Counted from the first letter of the stretch, positions 19,785 through 30,067 are shown. The stretch is 64,000 nucleotides of DNA from Orientallactaga sibirica (GCA_036365145.1 JAEOAD010002231.1:1860001-1924000); one strand, 5' to 3'. Notes: generated by a model not told the origin, from the sequence alone. Numbers and translations: made by a program.

Positions 19785-20312
19785 TGCTATAGTTTGGACC
19801 TGAAATATCCCCCACCGGCCCGTGTATTTAAAACCCGGTTGTTGGGGCTGGAGAGATGGCTTAGCAGTTAAGGCACATGCCTGCAAAGCCTAAAGACCCA
19901 AGTTCAGTTCTCCAGGTCCCACATAAGTCAGATACACATGGTGTCACATGAGTCTGGACTTTGTTTGCAGAGGCCAGAGGCCCTGGCGCTCCCATTCTCA
20001 CTCTCTCTTTCTCTCTCCCCCCTTCTCTGTGTCTAATAAATAAATAAATAAATAAACAAAATAATTAAAAAAAAAACCAGTTGTTGGCACTATTGATAGG
20101 TGATAGAACCTTTAAGAGATGGAGCTCAAAGAAAGGACATTCTTGGGAATGTGATCTGGAAGGGAAATTGAGAACTCACTTCTTCCTGTCTTTGTTCCTT
20201 GGCTTCTGTGAGGTCAGCAGCTTTGCCCCACCATGCGCTCACCCTGCCTTGATGTACTGCCTTTGATATGAACCATGGCCAGGTTCACATATCTGATACA
20301 TTTTGTTTCCTG
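19785..20312 (+). repeat. MLT1-like MaLR LTR, split by a SINE
   Basis: 'ctatagtttggacctgaaat', 'ttggcactattgataggtg', 'agaacctttaagagatggag' and 'gaggtcagcagctttgcccc' occur in the order of a mammalian MaLR LTR. Confidence 0.7.
19847..20077 (+). repeat. tRNA-derived SINE (B2/Dip-like)
   Basis: Forward SINE within the LTR. The duplicated target is ACCMGTTGTTGG on both sides. Confidence 0.92.
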
Positions 20313-20337
20313 AAAGAGGCCTCATTGCCTAAGGCCT

Positions 20338-20524
20338 TTATAAATTATTTATTTATTTGAAAGAGAGTGAGTATGGGTGCACTAGGGCCTCTTGCTGCTG
20401 CAAACAAACTCTAGACACATGTGCAACTTTGTGCATCTGGCTTTACATGGGTCCTGGAGACTCAAACTCAGGCCAGCAGCTTTTCCAAGCAAGCTCCTTT
20501 AACTGCTGAGCCAATTCCCCAGAC
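20338..20524 (-). repeat. tRNA-derived SINE (B2/Dip-like)
   Basis: Reverse, diverged copy ending 'gagccaattccccagacc', with a reduced purine tract. Confidence 0.85.
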
Positions 20525-21002
20525 CCTAACTAATGCTTTCCATTGTTATGTTTATATCTGAGTACAAGAGAATATAGATTCTTATTTACCTACTGTAGGG
20601 TTTAACTTCAAGTAATCAGTTGTATAAGATGTAAATAACTGTGGTCAAGTATAATATTGTTAATTCTAGTATTTCATAATATAGTTATTTCTAATGAAAA
20701 TTATTATTCATTTCAATACTTGAGACTATTTCCTACAAGGGACTTACTATGTGCTTGAACTTATTCTATGCCTCTCTAGCTTCCAGTTTTCTTGAAGTCA
20801 TTTCATAGACTGCTAAACCTCTTAGGAGGGGGAATCTAGTACAACGTTTTGTTAGCTTGGGAATTCTAGATATTGAGAAGACAAAAGTAGAAAACCCAGT
20901 TACAAGTCAGTACTTGGCCCATACTTCTTCCCACTCCTTACAACTAATTATTCTTTTACACAAGCTTTGCTCATTTTACTAAACAATAAAAAACTAAAAG
21001 CC
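20525..21002. other. Unique sequence, no gene seen
   Basis: AT-rich, no repeat family or exon recognised. Confidence 0.45.
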
Positions 21003-21238
21003 CAGGTGAAAAGATGGCTTAGCAGTTAAGGTGTTTGTCTGCAAAGCCCAAGGACCCAGGTTTGATTCCCCAGTACCCACGTAAGCCAGATATACAAAGT
21101 GGCACAGACATCTGGAGTTTGTTAGCAGTGGCTGGAGGCCCTGGCCTGCCCATTTTCACTCTTTCTTTCTATCTTTCTCTTTCTCTCTGCCTCTTTCTCT
21201 CTCTCTCAAATAAGTAAAATAAAGTAAATCTTTAAAAA
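21003..21238 (+). repeat. tRNA-derived SINE (B2/Dip-like)
   Basis: Forward SINE with a poorly preserved first 10 bases ('cccaggtgaaaagatggc'). Long TTTC/CT tract. Confidence 0.9.
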
Positions 21239-21250
21239 ATACCTAAAATT

Positions 21251-21500
21251 TGGGCTGGAGAGATGGCTTAGAGGCTAAGGCGCCTGCCTGCTAAGCCTAA
21301 GAACGCCGGTTCTAATCTCCAGGTCCCATGTTTAGCCAGATGCAAAGTGACGCAAGGGCACAATGTCACACTTGCCCACAGGGGGCTCACGCATCTGGAC
21401 TTCGTTCACAGTGGCTGAGAGGCTGCTGGCACACCATTCTCTCTCTCTCTCTGCCTCTCCCTCTCCGTCTCTCTCTGTGTCTCTCTCCAAGAAAAAAAAA
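21251..21500 (+). repeat. tRNA-derived SINE, long subfamily, full length
   Basis: Forward copy with both tRNA head and long-subfamily insert ('aaagtgacgcaagggcacaa' then 'cttgcccacagggggctcac'). Direct repeat CTAAAATT (21243-21250 and 21501-21508). Confidence 0.93.
21372..21390 (+). promoter_or_regulatory. CTCF-like motif inside a SINE
   Basis: TTGCCCACAGGGGGCTCAC: the core is CCACAGGGGGC, one base shorter than the family form. Confidence 0.4.
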
Positions 21501-21510
21501 CTAAAATTCT

Positions 21511-21648
21511 AGGGCTGGGGAGATAGCTCAACAGTTAAGGTGCTTGCCTGCAAAGTCTAAGGACCCAGGTTCAATTCCCCAATACCCATGTAAATCCAGA
21601 TGCACAAGGTAGTGTATGCATCTGGAATTCATTTACAGTGGCTGGAGG
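21511..21648 (+). repeat. tRNA-derived SINE, 3'-truncated
   Basis: Forward head and body, but the CT tract and A tail are absent. It stops at 'gctggaggta'. Confidence 0.85.
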
Positions 21649-21991
21649 TATAATTTAGTATCATAAAACATATTAAATTAGATTACCTAGGAAATGAATG
21701 TTGTGAAAAAAAGAAATGTTTCAAGAATCATTTATCAGTACAGAGATGAGCAAGAGTAAGCATCTCCAATACCCACTCTGAAATAAAATCAAAAGTAACT
21801 GAGACGGGACAGCAAGAAAGATAGCAAGCAAGAAAGAACGGCATCTAGAAAGGCAAGTGAAGTAAGTTAGAGGGATGGGGTGAACTTTGATCCTTGAATG
21901 ACTGTTCAACACACAGTCCATCCTGTGGGCCTAGTGAGTGAGAAAAAAAAACTGAGTTATTTTAAATTATGGACAGATGCATCTCCTTGCT

Positions 21992-21995
21992 TCAA

Positions 21996-22033
<38 letters not shown>

Positions 22034-22270
22034 AGGCAAGCCCAACAGACTGTCATTTTTTTAATGCAAGAATTGGGCTGGGGGGAAGAATTGGCCCACC
22101 AGGGCCTCCAGCCACTGCAATTGAACTCCAGATACATGTGCCCCCTTGTGTGCATATGCAACCTTGGTTTGTGTCACTGTGCATCTGGCTTACGTGGGAC
22201 CTGTAGAGTTGAACGTGAGTGCTTAGGCTTCACAGGCAAGCACCTTAACCACTACACCATCTCTCCAGCC
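21992..22270 (-). repeat. tRNA-derived SINE, long subfamily
   Basis: Reverse copy with a 33 nt T tail and a degraded long-subfamily insert ('gcccccttgtgtgcatatgc'). Direct repeat CTCCTTGCT (21983-21991 and 22271-22279). Confidence 0.92.
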
Positions 22271-22279
22271 CTCCTTGCT

Positions 22280-23081
22280 ACAACATGTTAAATTTTTACT
22301 AAGCAAATAGGAAATAGATCACTAACAACAACAAAAAACTAACATTGACAAAGTTCTTAAATATTGGCTTTGAAATGTGAGGAGAGTCTGTGTGTGTGTG
22401 TGTGTACATGTGTGTTTTGAAGGGTTTAAACATTTATTAAACATGTAATTTAGAGTTTGCTACCTAATTTGGTTTAGAGAAGGGCTTGTTCTAGACAAAT
22501 ATAATATGTATTATATTAATGTGTAATACAAATATATAACTTGTGTTTACATAAGTGCTATTAGCTTTATTTTCCGAGTGGAAATTTAGATAGTGAGAGA
22601 CATCTTATTTAAAGGCCCTTTTTGTAATCTTTGACAGTTATGATTTTATTGTATTTAATTCTCTTGACTTTCAAAAGCTATGAGGTTATCTCCTGAACCA
22701 AGTTAAAATGGTTTTACCAAAAGGAAAACACAGAGAAAGATTAACATTTTTGATACTCATGAATTTATTATGTAGCTTCCAAATTTTATTTTTATGTGCA
22801 GATTTTTGTAGTGGACACCTATTCACAAGCTGGCGAGTTAACAATTTATTAGGATCTACTCTAAGAATACTTGACAAAGCTTTTTGCTGCCATTTCTTTC
22901 CTACCATATCCTATTATGTTTTAAATTAAAAAGTATGAGGATTGACCACTATTTACTAACAATGCTGATATTTTATTCCCATCATTTTCCTTTTTGGGCA
23001 ACTAATGTTTGACATGGTCTGCTTTACAGGATACATATGCTATTAAGGACTTTTAACAAGAGATCATAAAGAATGCAACAG
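22280..23081. other. Unique sequence, no gene seen
   Basis: AT-rich island with a short (TG)n at 22388. Two opposing ~73-codon frames near 22700-22920 are not recognisable proteins. Confidence 0.45.
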
Positions 23082-23301
23082 TTGGCCTGGAGTGATGGTT
23101 TGGCTATTAAGGTATTTGCCTGCAAAGCCAAAGGACCCTGGTTCGATTCCCCAGGACCCATGTAAGCCAGATGCATAAAGTGGCACATGTGTCTGGAGTT
23201 CATTTGCAGTGGCTAGAGGCCCTGGCATACCCATTTTCTCCCTCTCTCTCTTTTTCTCTCTGACTCTCTCAAATAAATAATACTTTAAAAAAATTTTTTT
23301 A
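23082..23301 (+). repeat. tRNA-derived SINE (B2/Dip-like)
   Basis: Forward SINE with direct repeat AATGCAACAG (23072-23081 and 23302-23311). Confidence 0.93.
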
Positions 23302-23356
23302 AATGCAACAGCTGAAAGAACAAAACAGAGTAAAGCTTCTAATGAAAAACTGACTT

Positions 23357-23565
23357 TGGGCTAGACAGATGTTTCAGTGGTTAAAGGTGCTTGCTTTCAG
23401 AACCTGATGGCCTGGGTTTGATTCCCCATTACCTATGAAATGCTAGATGCACAAACTGGCACATGCGTCTGGAGTTTGCGGGGGTAGGAGGCTATGACAT
23501 GCCCATATTCATTCTTTCTATCTGACTCTTTGTCTCTCAAATAAATAAATAAATTTTTTAAAGAA
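23357..23565 (+). repeat. tRNA-derived SINE (B2/Dip-like)
   Basis: Forward, diverged copy ('gggctagacagatgtttcag'). The body is partly replaced by a G run. Confidence 0.85.
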
Positions 23566-23579
23566 AAAATATTTTTTTC

Positions 23580-23735
23580 AAAAACCTGGGACTTCCCCCA
23601 CAATGTACAACCCACATTCCCCAACGAGGACGGTCCCTTCTGAGGAGGGAGGACAGGGAGGAGGGTAACGATGGCACCAACATGAATGTATTCACCTTAT
23701 GTGCATAACTAATAAAAAACTAAATTAAAAAAAAA
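23580..23735 (+). mobile_element. Composite retroposon family, 3' end only
   Basis: Matches the terminal ~160 bp of the composite element at 55023-57411 ('cccacaatgtacaaccca', 'gaggaggg', 'ggcaccaacatgaatgta') and ends in 'actaataaaaaact' plus an A tail. A strongly 5'-truncated copy. Confidence 0.75.
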
Positions 23736-24113
23736 AGAATGCTGCTTCTATGGTGAGCCTAACAATCAGCGCCAGGGTGAAGGAGACAGACGCTGAAGAT
23801 ATTCAACAGCTCCCAAAGCAGAGATCCAGAGGCTTCTAAGAGCTCATCAATGAAGTAGACTTAAAACTCACCCACTACGGCTCAGGAAATTTTGCAGAAT
23901 AGGGGACGGAAAGATTGTAAGAGCCACAGGTTGAGACATCATGCCCAGAGGCAGTGCCTCCACCCAAAAATAACTGACTGCTGCTCCCACAATGCATAAA
24001 CCACAACCCCATGGGGAATACCTGCAACCCTACTGAGAAGGTCCCTAGAGGAATGGGGGCAGGGATGAGGGCAAAGAGGGTACCAACACATGATGTATCC
24101 ACATGAAACATGT
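23736..24113 (+). mobile_element. Composite retroposon family, 3' part
   Basis: Aligns block by block with 57020-57380: 'gagcctaacaatcagcgcca', 'aagtagacttaaaactcacc', 'agattgtaagagccacaggt', 'caaccccatggggaatac'. Ends near 'catgaaacatg' and runs into a (GAT)n tract rather than a clean A tail. Confidence 0.85.
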
Positions 24114-24158
24114 TGATGATGATGATGATGATTATGATGATGATAATAATAATAATAG
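24114..24158 (+). repeat. (GAT)n/(AAT)n microsatellite
   Basis: Eight or so GAT units followed by AAT units at the 3' end of the preceding element, probably an evolved A-rich tail. Confidence 0.9.
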
Positions 24159-24400
24159 AAAAAGAACTCTAAGAAAGTTCTCAACTGAAAAAAAAAAAAA
24201 CCTAGGACTTTATAAAGATACATCTTAAGTAGATCTGCAATCTTATAGGAGGCACACGTTTAGATCTGGCCAAACCAGGAAGTTCTTAATTTAGAGAAAT
24301 ATAAATCACCAAATTTCTTTACCTTCAGTACAAGAATGGCAGGTTTCTACAGTTTAAATGGCATCATATGCCATGAACTAGAAGGCCTAGCTGTCAAGGA

Positions 24401-24620
24401 GAGGGCTGTACCACAGCTGGTGGAGTGCTTGTCTAGCTTGCATGAACCCCTGAGTTCAATCCCCAGGACAGCATAAACCAAGTGTGGTGGTGCTGGCTTA
24501 TAATCCAAGCACCCAAGCCTTCAGGAGGTGAAGGCAGGAGGATCAGAAATTCAAGGCCATCCTCAGCTATATAGGAAGTTTGAGACTAGCCTGTGCTGCC
24601 TGAAACGCTATCTAAAAAAC
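24401..24620 (+). repeat. B4-like SINE (ID head fused to B1)
   Basis: 'ggtggagtgcttgtctagct' and 'gttcaatccccaggac' (ID/tRNA part) are followed by 'aagtgtggtggtgctggctt' and 'ggaggtgaaggcaggaggat' (B1 part). Confidence 0.75.
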
Positions 24621-24939
24621 ATCTGGAAAAAAATGTAAAAAGTCATCAGCTTCAACTTACACAGGCTGTGGTTTTAAGAAACACCCAAATCAAGGCAATG
24701 AGCCACAGTGAGGGTCAAGGAGGAAGAACATTTGGTGGCTAGAAAGTGGTATCTATTCAGACCATTTCTCAAAGTCCTGCTTATGTAACCAGAAATGTGA
24801 AAGTCAGGAGAAGAGACCTGGTAGAGAAGAGAAGTTAGCTGATGGCTGTTGCGAAGGAGCTAACAGTCTAGGGACCTTGTGTAGAAGAAGCATTTGGTGG
24901 TGACCTTTCTAAGTCAGTTGTGGATTGTTCTTGGGTGGG

Positions 24940-25107
24940 TGCATTTTTGTTTGGTTGTTTGATTATTTTGTTTGTTTTTGTTTTCGGAGGTAGAGTCTTG
25001 CTCTAGCCCAAGCTGTCCTGGAATTCATTTGTACTCATGGTGATCCTCCTACCTCTGCCTCCCAAGTGCTGGGATTAAAGGCGTGCGCCACCATGCCCAT
25101 GCCCAGC
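24940..25107 (-). repeat. B1 SINE
   Basis: Reverse B1 missing ~15 bases around 'ttcatttgtactcatgg'. Its 5' end carries a duplicated 'catgcc'. Confidence 0.9.
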
Positions 25108-25115
25108 TACTGCAT

Positions 25116-25266
25116 TTTTTTCCTTTTTTTTTTTCCAGGTCTCACTCCAGCCCAGACTGGCAAGGAGTTCACTCTGTAGTCTCAGGGTGGCCTTGAGTTC
25201 ACCGCGCTCCTCCTACCTCTGCCTCCCGAGTGCTGGGATTAAAGACCTGCGCTACCACGCCCGATT
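25116..25266 (-). repeat. B1 SINE
   Basis: Reverse B1 directly adjacent to the previous one. TACTGCAT flanks it on both sides. Confidence 0.9.
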
Positions 25267-25484
25267 TACTGCATGTTTTTGTATTAGACAGTAACACTGT
25301 GTATCCCAGCAACATTGTTTGATTCCACTTTCATTTCTACATTAATTCTTTTCACTCAGTCAGCAAATAACTGGAGTGGACTGAAGAAAAAGTCAGGTAG
25401 TAGGCATAAAACAAGCAGAGCAAACATGATTCTTGCTCTTCCAGAGTTTACAACCGGTGGATACCAGGCATTTTTTAATTTAGC

Positions 25485-25715
25485 TTAAGAACACATAGTA
25501 CTTTCTGTTTGCCAGTGTTAGTGTTCTAAAGGCTTTATAAATAGTCACTTATTTCATACTCATAGTTGTCTATGAGACACATACTATTATTACTCTCTTT
25601 GAAGATAATGAACTCAAGATATGGAGAAAATACTGCTGAGGTCACCTACTCCATGTTATACCAAGCTGGAATGCCACTTGTTTGGTACCAAGATCCTAAC
25701 TCTTAAGTATTTATT
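25485..25715 (-). repeat. MIR SINE (ancient)
   Basis: 'ccagtgttagtgttctaaag', 'cttatttcatactcatagtt' and 'gaggtcacctac' are the reverse of the MIR core and tail. Confidence 0.65.
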
Positions 25716-25891
25716 TACAAATTCTAGCAAGTGTTCTTAGGAAACGTATAGGTTGTTCTAAAAGCTTCTAACTAGGGTAATTGATCTATTCTGAGGAAAG
25801 GTATTAAATTACGCCACAAGATTTCTTTTAAAGGTGTGGTCATTATTGTCAAATGCTTTAGGTAGTTCAGATAGTATGAAATTGAAAATGG

Positions 25892-26047
25892 CAGCCAGGA
25901 GTGGTGGCTCACGCCTTTAATCCCAGCACTCAGGAGGCAGAGGTAGGAGGATTGCCATGAGTTCAAGGCCACCCTGAGACTACAGAGTGAATTCCAGATC
26001 AGCCTAGGCTAGAGTGGGACCCTACCTCGAAAAACCAAGAAAAAAAA
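25892..26047 (+). repeat. B1 SINE
   Basis: Full-length forward B1 with an A-rich tail. Confidence 0.92.
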
Positions 26048-26054
26048 GTGGGAA

Positions 26055-26290
26055 TATGGAAGTGGAGAGATGGCTCAGTGGGAATGAAGGTTTACCATGG
26101 AGGCACGAGGGCCTGATTCACCCTGAGTTTGATTCTCCAGCACTCACTTAAACAGCTGGGTGTGGCCACACACTCCTGTAACCCCAGTCCTGTAGGCAGC
26201 AGAGATCAGACTGGTCAGCCAGTTCAACAGCAAACGGAAAATGGGGGAGCTCACTAGTAAATGTAAGAGCAGTTTGGGAGGGTTCTGGGA
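26055..26290 (+). repeat. RSINE1/B4-like composite SINE
   Basis: tRNA-type head 'gagagatggctcagtggg' and 'gttctccagcactcactt' variants, followed by B1-like 'cagctgggtgtggccacaca' and 'ctgtaaccccagtcctg'. Confidence 0.65.
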
Positions 26291-26363
26291 GAAAACTACT
26301 GTCAGTTGAAGATTTCTTAGTTGAGCATGGTGACGGTACACTTTTAATCTCAGAACATTTCTT

Positions 26364-26523
26364 TTCTTTCTTTTTTTTTTATTTGAGAGAGACAGAAAAA
26401 GAGAGAGAGAGAGAGAATGGGCACGCAAGCGGCCTCTGAGCAGCTGTGAATGAACTCCAGATGTGTGCGCCCCCTTGTGGGCAAGTGAGGCATTGCGCCT
26501 TTGCGTCACTTTTTGCCTCTTCC
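26364..26523 (-). repeat. tRNA-derived SINE, long subfamily, 5'-truncated
   Basis: Reverse copy lacking the tRNA head. Direct repeat CAGAACATTTCTT (26351-26363 and 26524-26536) shows that the truncation happened at insertion. Confidence 0.93.
26466..26484 (-). promoter_or_regulatory. CTCF-like motif inside a SINE (best copy)
   Basis: The minus strand reads TTGCCCACAAGGGGGCGCA, which fits the CTCF core CCACNAGGGGGCGC at every position. Confidence 0.55.
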
Positions 26524-26536
26524 CAGAACATTTCTT

Positions 26537-27334
26537 GTTAGAACTGAAAAAGTTGGACGGCTCTAGGAAGGGAGAATTTTCTTCCTTTGGAGACTTCCCT
26601 CACAATAACCTACAAACCACTATTATGGTACGTAGTATGTGTTCCATGAATACAGGTTTACTAGCTAGTAGGTGTGTTATAGTGCTGAATAGTTTGACCA
26701 TATATAAACCTTAAGAGGTTTTTCTAATCTTAAGAGTCTACAATTTCATGTTCAATGAAATTCTTAATTTCCAAATTCTGAATTTGTTATGACATCATGG
26801 ATTTGGTTATGACGAGTTTTCCAAGTGCTTGATTTAGAAATTTATAATGGATGCAAGATACTAGAGACTAAGACAAATTGTTTTCATATCTTGACCGTCC
26901 AGTTTGCATATAGTATATCAATCTAAATATATGTTGATAATTAATATACTAATGAAGTCATCTAAGTACATATTATTAATTGACATATTAATATGTTAAT
27001 GTATATATTATTAATTAATATATTATGTATGGGTATATTAATCTAAAACAGTTAATATATTATTCTAAAACAGGGCTGTCTATACGTACCCCTTGTTAAA
27101 AATTTTACCATGTTCATTATGGTGGTTAATACTTGTTTTTGATATTCAAATAGGATCCAAGACCTTGTTTACTCTTTTAAGATCAAGTGCTTAATTTTGT
27201 TAAAGTGCCCCCTTGTGGTTCAAGTCTCCAAATCTATCCAAGTAGGAACTGTAGTTTTTTTCAAATTTTTTAAAAAATAAGTGGGATCCAGGGTAGGGCC
27301 TGTGCATTCCCAGCACCGGCTGGTGAGGGGTGCG
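26537..27334. other. Unique sequence with an AT-rich block
   Basis: 26880-27075 is almost entirely A and T with repeated TTAATAT/ATTAATTA words. No gene seen. Confidence 0.5.
27203..27221 (-). promoter_or_regulatory. CTCF-like motif outside repeats
   Basis: The plus strand reads AAGTGCCCCCTTGTGGTTC, i.e. CCACAAGGGGGCAC on the minus strand, one base from the CCACNAGGGGGCGC core. It may be a relic of a decayed SINE, but no SINE body is visible around it. Confidence 0.4.
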
Positions 27335-27523
27335 GCGTAATATTTTATTTATTTCTTTATTTGAGAGAGAAAGAATGGGCACATCAGGTCCTCTAGCCAC
27401 TGCAAATGAAGTCCAAACGCATGTGCCACCTTGTGCATCTGGCATTACCTGGATACTGGGGAATTGAAACTCGGTCCTTAGGTTCACAGGCAAGAGCCTT
27501 AACTGTTAAGCTATCTCTCTAGA
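27335..27523 (-). repeat. tRNA-derived SINE (B2/Dip-like)
   Basis: Reverse copy ending 'gctatctctctagacc'. Short purine tract. Confidence 0.9.
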
Positions 27524-27534
27524 CCATTTTTCAT

Positions 27535-27728
27535 CTTTAAATTTTTATTTATTTATTTATTTGCAAGCAGAGAGAGAGATAGAAGAGAGAATGGGCACTC
27601 CAGGGCCTCTAGCCACTGCAAACGAACTCCAGATGCATGTGCCCCTTGTGCATCTGGCTTACATGGGGAACAGGGATCCTTTGGCTTCACAGGCAAACAC
27701 CTTAACTGCTAAGTCATTTCTCCAGCCC
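27535..27728 (-). repeat. tRNA-derived SINE (B2/Dip-like)
   Basis: Reverse copy bounded by CCATTTTTCAT (27524-27534 and 27729-27739). Confidence 0.92.
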
Positions 27729-27744
27729 CCATTTTTCATTTTTT

Positions 27745-27961
27745 TAAAAAAACAGTACTTTTACTTATTTGCAAGCAGAGTGAGAGATAGAGAGAAGAGA
27801 GACAGAGACAATGAATGCACCAGGGCCTCTAGCCACCACAAATTAACTCCAGATGCATACACCACTTTGTGCATCTGACTTTACATGGATACCGGGAAAT
27901 CAAAATTGGATCATTAGCCTTTGCAGGCAAGTACCTTAACTGTTAAGCCATTTCTCAAGGC
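27745..27961 (-). repeat. tRNA-derived SINE (B2/Dip-like)
   Basis: Third reverse SINE in a row, moderately diverged ('ttaagccatttctcaaggcc'). Confidence 0.88.
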
Positions 27962-28019
27962 CCTCTATTTTCAAATTATTAATTGGTTTATAATCTATAG
28001 GTAATTTCACTTTGGAAAA

Positions 28020-28350
28020 TATTTTTAGATGGTTCAGTGGTTAAAGGCACTTGCTTGCAAAGCCTGATAGTCTAGGCAGCCTGGGTTTGATTCCTCAGTA
28101 CCCATATAAAGCCAGATGCACAGCCGGGCATGGTGGTGCACGCCTTTAATCCCAGCACTTGGGAGGCAGAGGTAAGAGGATCACCATGAGTTCGAGGCCA
28201 CCCTGAGAATACAGAGTGAATTCCAGGTGAACCTGGGCTAGAGTGAGACCCTACCTCAAAAAATCAACCAAGCAAACAAATAACAACAAAAACAAAAGCC
28301 AGATCACTAAGTAGCATGTGTCTGGAGTTTGTAGTGGAAGGCTGGAAAAA
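28020..28350 (+). repeat. tRNA-derived SINE split by a B1
   Basis: Forward head up to 'gccagatgca' (28111-28120), then a B1, then body from 'gccagatcac' on. The repeated 'agccagat' is the target duplication of the B1. Confidence 0.88.
28123..28296 (+). repeat. B1 SINE inside a SINE
   Basis: Forward B1 close to consensus ('gccgggcatggtggtgcacg'), younger than its host element. Confidence 0.93.
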
Positions 28351-28405
28351 ATTACTTTGACTTTTGCAGTTGAATATGGATTGTTATATCAAGATAAATA
28401 AAATC

Positions 28406-28604
28406 GGGGGCTGGAGAAATGGCTTAGTGTTTAAAGCACTTGCGTGCAAAGCCCAAGGACCCATGTCCGATTCCCCAGAATCCACGTAAGCCAGATGCAC
28501 AAGGGGGCACATGCATCTGGAGTTCGTTTGCAGCAGCTGGAGGCCCTGGCATGCCCATTCTCTCTCTCTCTCAAATAAATAAGGAAAAACAATTTTTTTA
28601 AAAA
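28406..28604 (+). repeat. tRNA-derived SINE (B2/Dip-like)
   Basis: Forward SINE with a 15 bp perfect direct repeat AAGATAAATAAAATC (28391-28405 and 28605-28619). Confidence 0.95.
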
Positions 28605-28619
28605 AAGATAAATAAAATC

Positions 28620-28896
28620 ACATGAAATTTCTGGCTGAGGAGGCTGGAGAGCTTTTTAGCTTTATATTTTCTCATTGACTGAAACGCACAGGTTTTTTCT
28701 ACTGAAGATAAACAGCCTCTTCTCTCGGTCTGAAAGCACCAGCTAGTTCTTTTGAATTGTTCTACTTTTCTTCCTTTTTGTTTATTTTATTTTAGCATGT
28801 GTGCGTTCCATCTGCTTTGTGTTGTGGGATATCCCTTGGCATATTCAAGTGATGGACATGGTTCTTCTCACTATTTTTCATTAAAAACGAATTAGG
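28620..28896. other. Short unique interval
   Basis: Nothing recognised. Confidence 0.4.
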
Positions 28897-29118
28897 GAGC
28901 TGGGGATTGAGCTCAGTTGACAGAGAGCTTGCCTAGCATTCATGAAGGCCAGGGTTTGATTGTCAGTACTGAATGGACCAGGCCCGTCTGTAATCTCAGC
29001 ACTTGGAGGTGGAGGCAGGAGGATCAGGACTTCAAGGTCATTCTTGATACTAACTAGGGAGTTCAAAGGTCAGCCTGGACTACTGACACTTTTTCTCCTT
29101 AAATAAGACAAAACAAGA
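28897..29118 (+). repeat. B4-like SINE (ID head fused to B1)
   Basis: 'gctggggattgagctcagtt', 'gcttgcctagcattcatgaa' then 'ctgtaatctcagcacttgga' and 'ggcaggaggatcagg'. Confidence 0.8.
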
Positions 29119-29167
29119 CAATGAAACTAAATGTGTATATCTGAAAAGTCTGAGAATGTTCTGTGCT

Positions 29168-29173
29168 CTTCAC

Positions 29174-29212
<39 letters not shown>

Positions 29213-29757
29213 TAGGTGGTGTATGCACGTATGTGTATGTGCTTATGTGTATATGGGCACGTGTGTGGTGGGTCCATGTGCATGTGTGTATACACATATA
29301 TGTGGGCACCAGGGGTACACATCAAGTATCTTCTTCAATCACTCTCTACCTTTTTTCTTTTTTTCTTTTCTTTTCTTTTCTTTTCTTTTCTTTTCTTTTC
29401 TTTTCTTTTCTTTTCTTTTCTTTTCTTTTCTTTTCTTTTCTTTTTTGAGGTAGGGTCTCACTCTGGCCTGGGCTGACCTGGAATTCACTATGTAGTCCCA
29501 AGGTGGCCTCAAACTCATGGTGATCCTCCTACCTCTGCCTCCCCAGTGCTGGGATTAAAGGTGTGCGTACGACACCCAGCCACTCTCTACCTTACGTTGT
29601 GAGACAAGGTCTCTCATGGAGACCTCATTGACTAGGCTATAGACATAAGCTGACCAACAAGCCCTAGGGATCCCCTTGTCACCACTTCCCCAGTGTTTGG
29701 AGTGGGTGCTAGGGATCAAACTCCGGACCTACTTTACCGACTAAGCCATCTCCAGCC
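29168..29757 (-). repeat. RSINE1/B4-like SINE with (TG)n, split by a B1
   Basis: Starts with (TG)18 at 29175-29211 and TG-rich text. After the B1 it continues 'gagacaaggtctctcatgga', 'cccagtgtttgga', ending 'gactaagccatctccagccc'. Confidence 0.75.
29353..29580 (-). repeat. B1 SINE with (TTTTC)n tail
   Basis: Reverse B1. Its tail has become about 17 TTTTC units (29360-29444). Perfect 13 bp duplication CACTCTCTACCTT (29340-29352 and 29581-29593). Confidence 0.96.
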
Positions 29758-29761
29758 CTAT

Positions 29762-30067
29762 TTGTGTGTGTGCGTCCACACATGCACGTGCGTGCACGCA
29801 CCAGTAAACATGCAGAGGCCGTAAAACCACTTCAATGTCATCCTCAGAAACAGCGTCCACGTCCTTGAGGACAGGGTATCTCTTTGCCTGAAGCTCACAA
29901 ATTAGGCTAGGCTGGCTGGCCAATGAGTTCCGAGGGTCTTCTCAGTGTTGGGATTAGAGGTGTGCACTACCACACCTGGCAGCATTTTACACGGGGACTG
30001 GTGATTGACCTCGGGTCCTCATGCTTGCAAATTAAGCACTTGAATGACTGAGTTATCTCCCCAGCCT
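29762..30067 (-). repeat. RSINE1/B4-like SINE
   Basis: TG-rich start, then 'gacagggtatctctttgcct', 'gttgggattagaggtgtgca', 'gacctcgggtcctcatgctt', ending 'gagttatctccccagcc'. Confidence 0.78.

Noticed and set aside
29127..29476. Cys/Val, His/Thr and Phe/Leu repeat proteins
   Set aside because: Translations of (TG)n and (TTTTC)n microsatellites.
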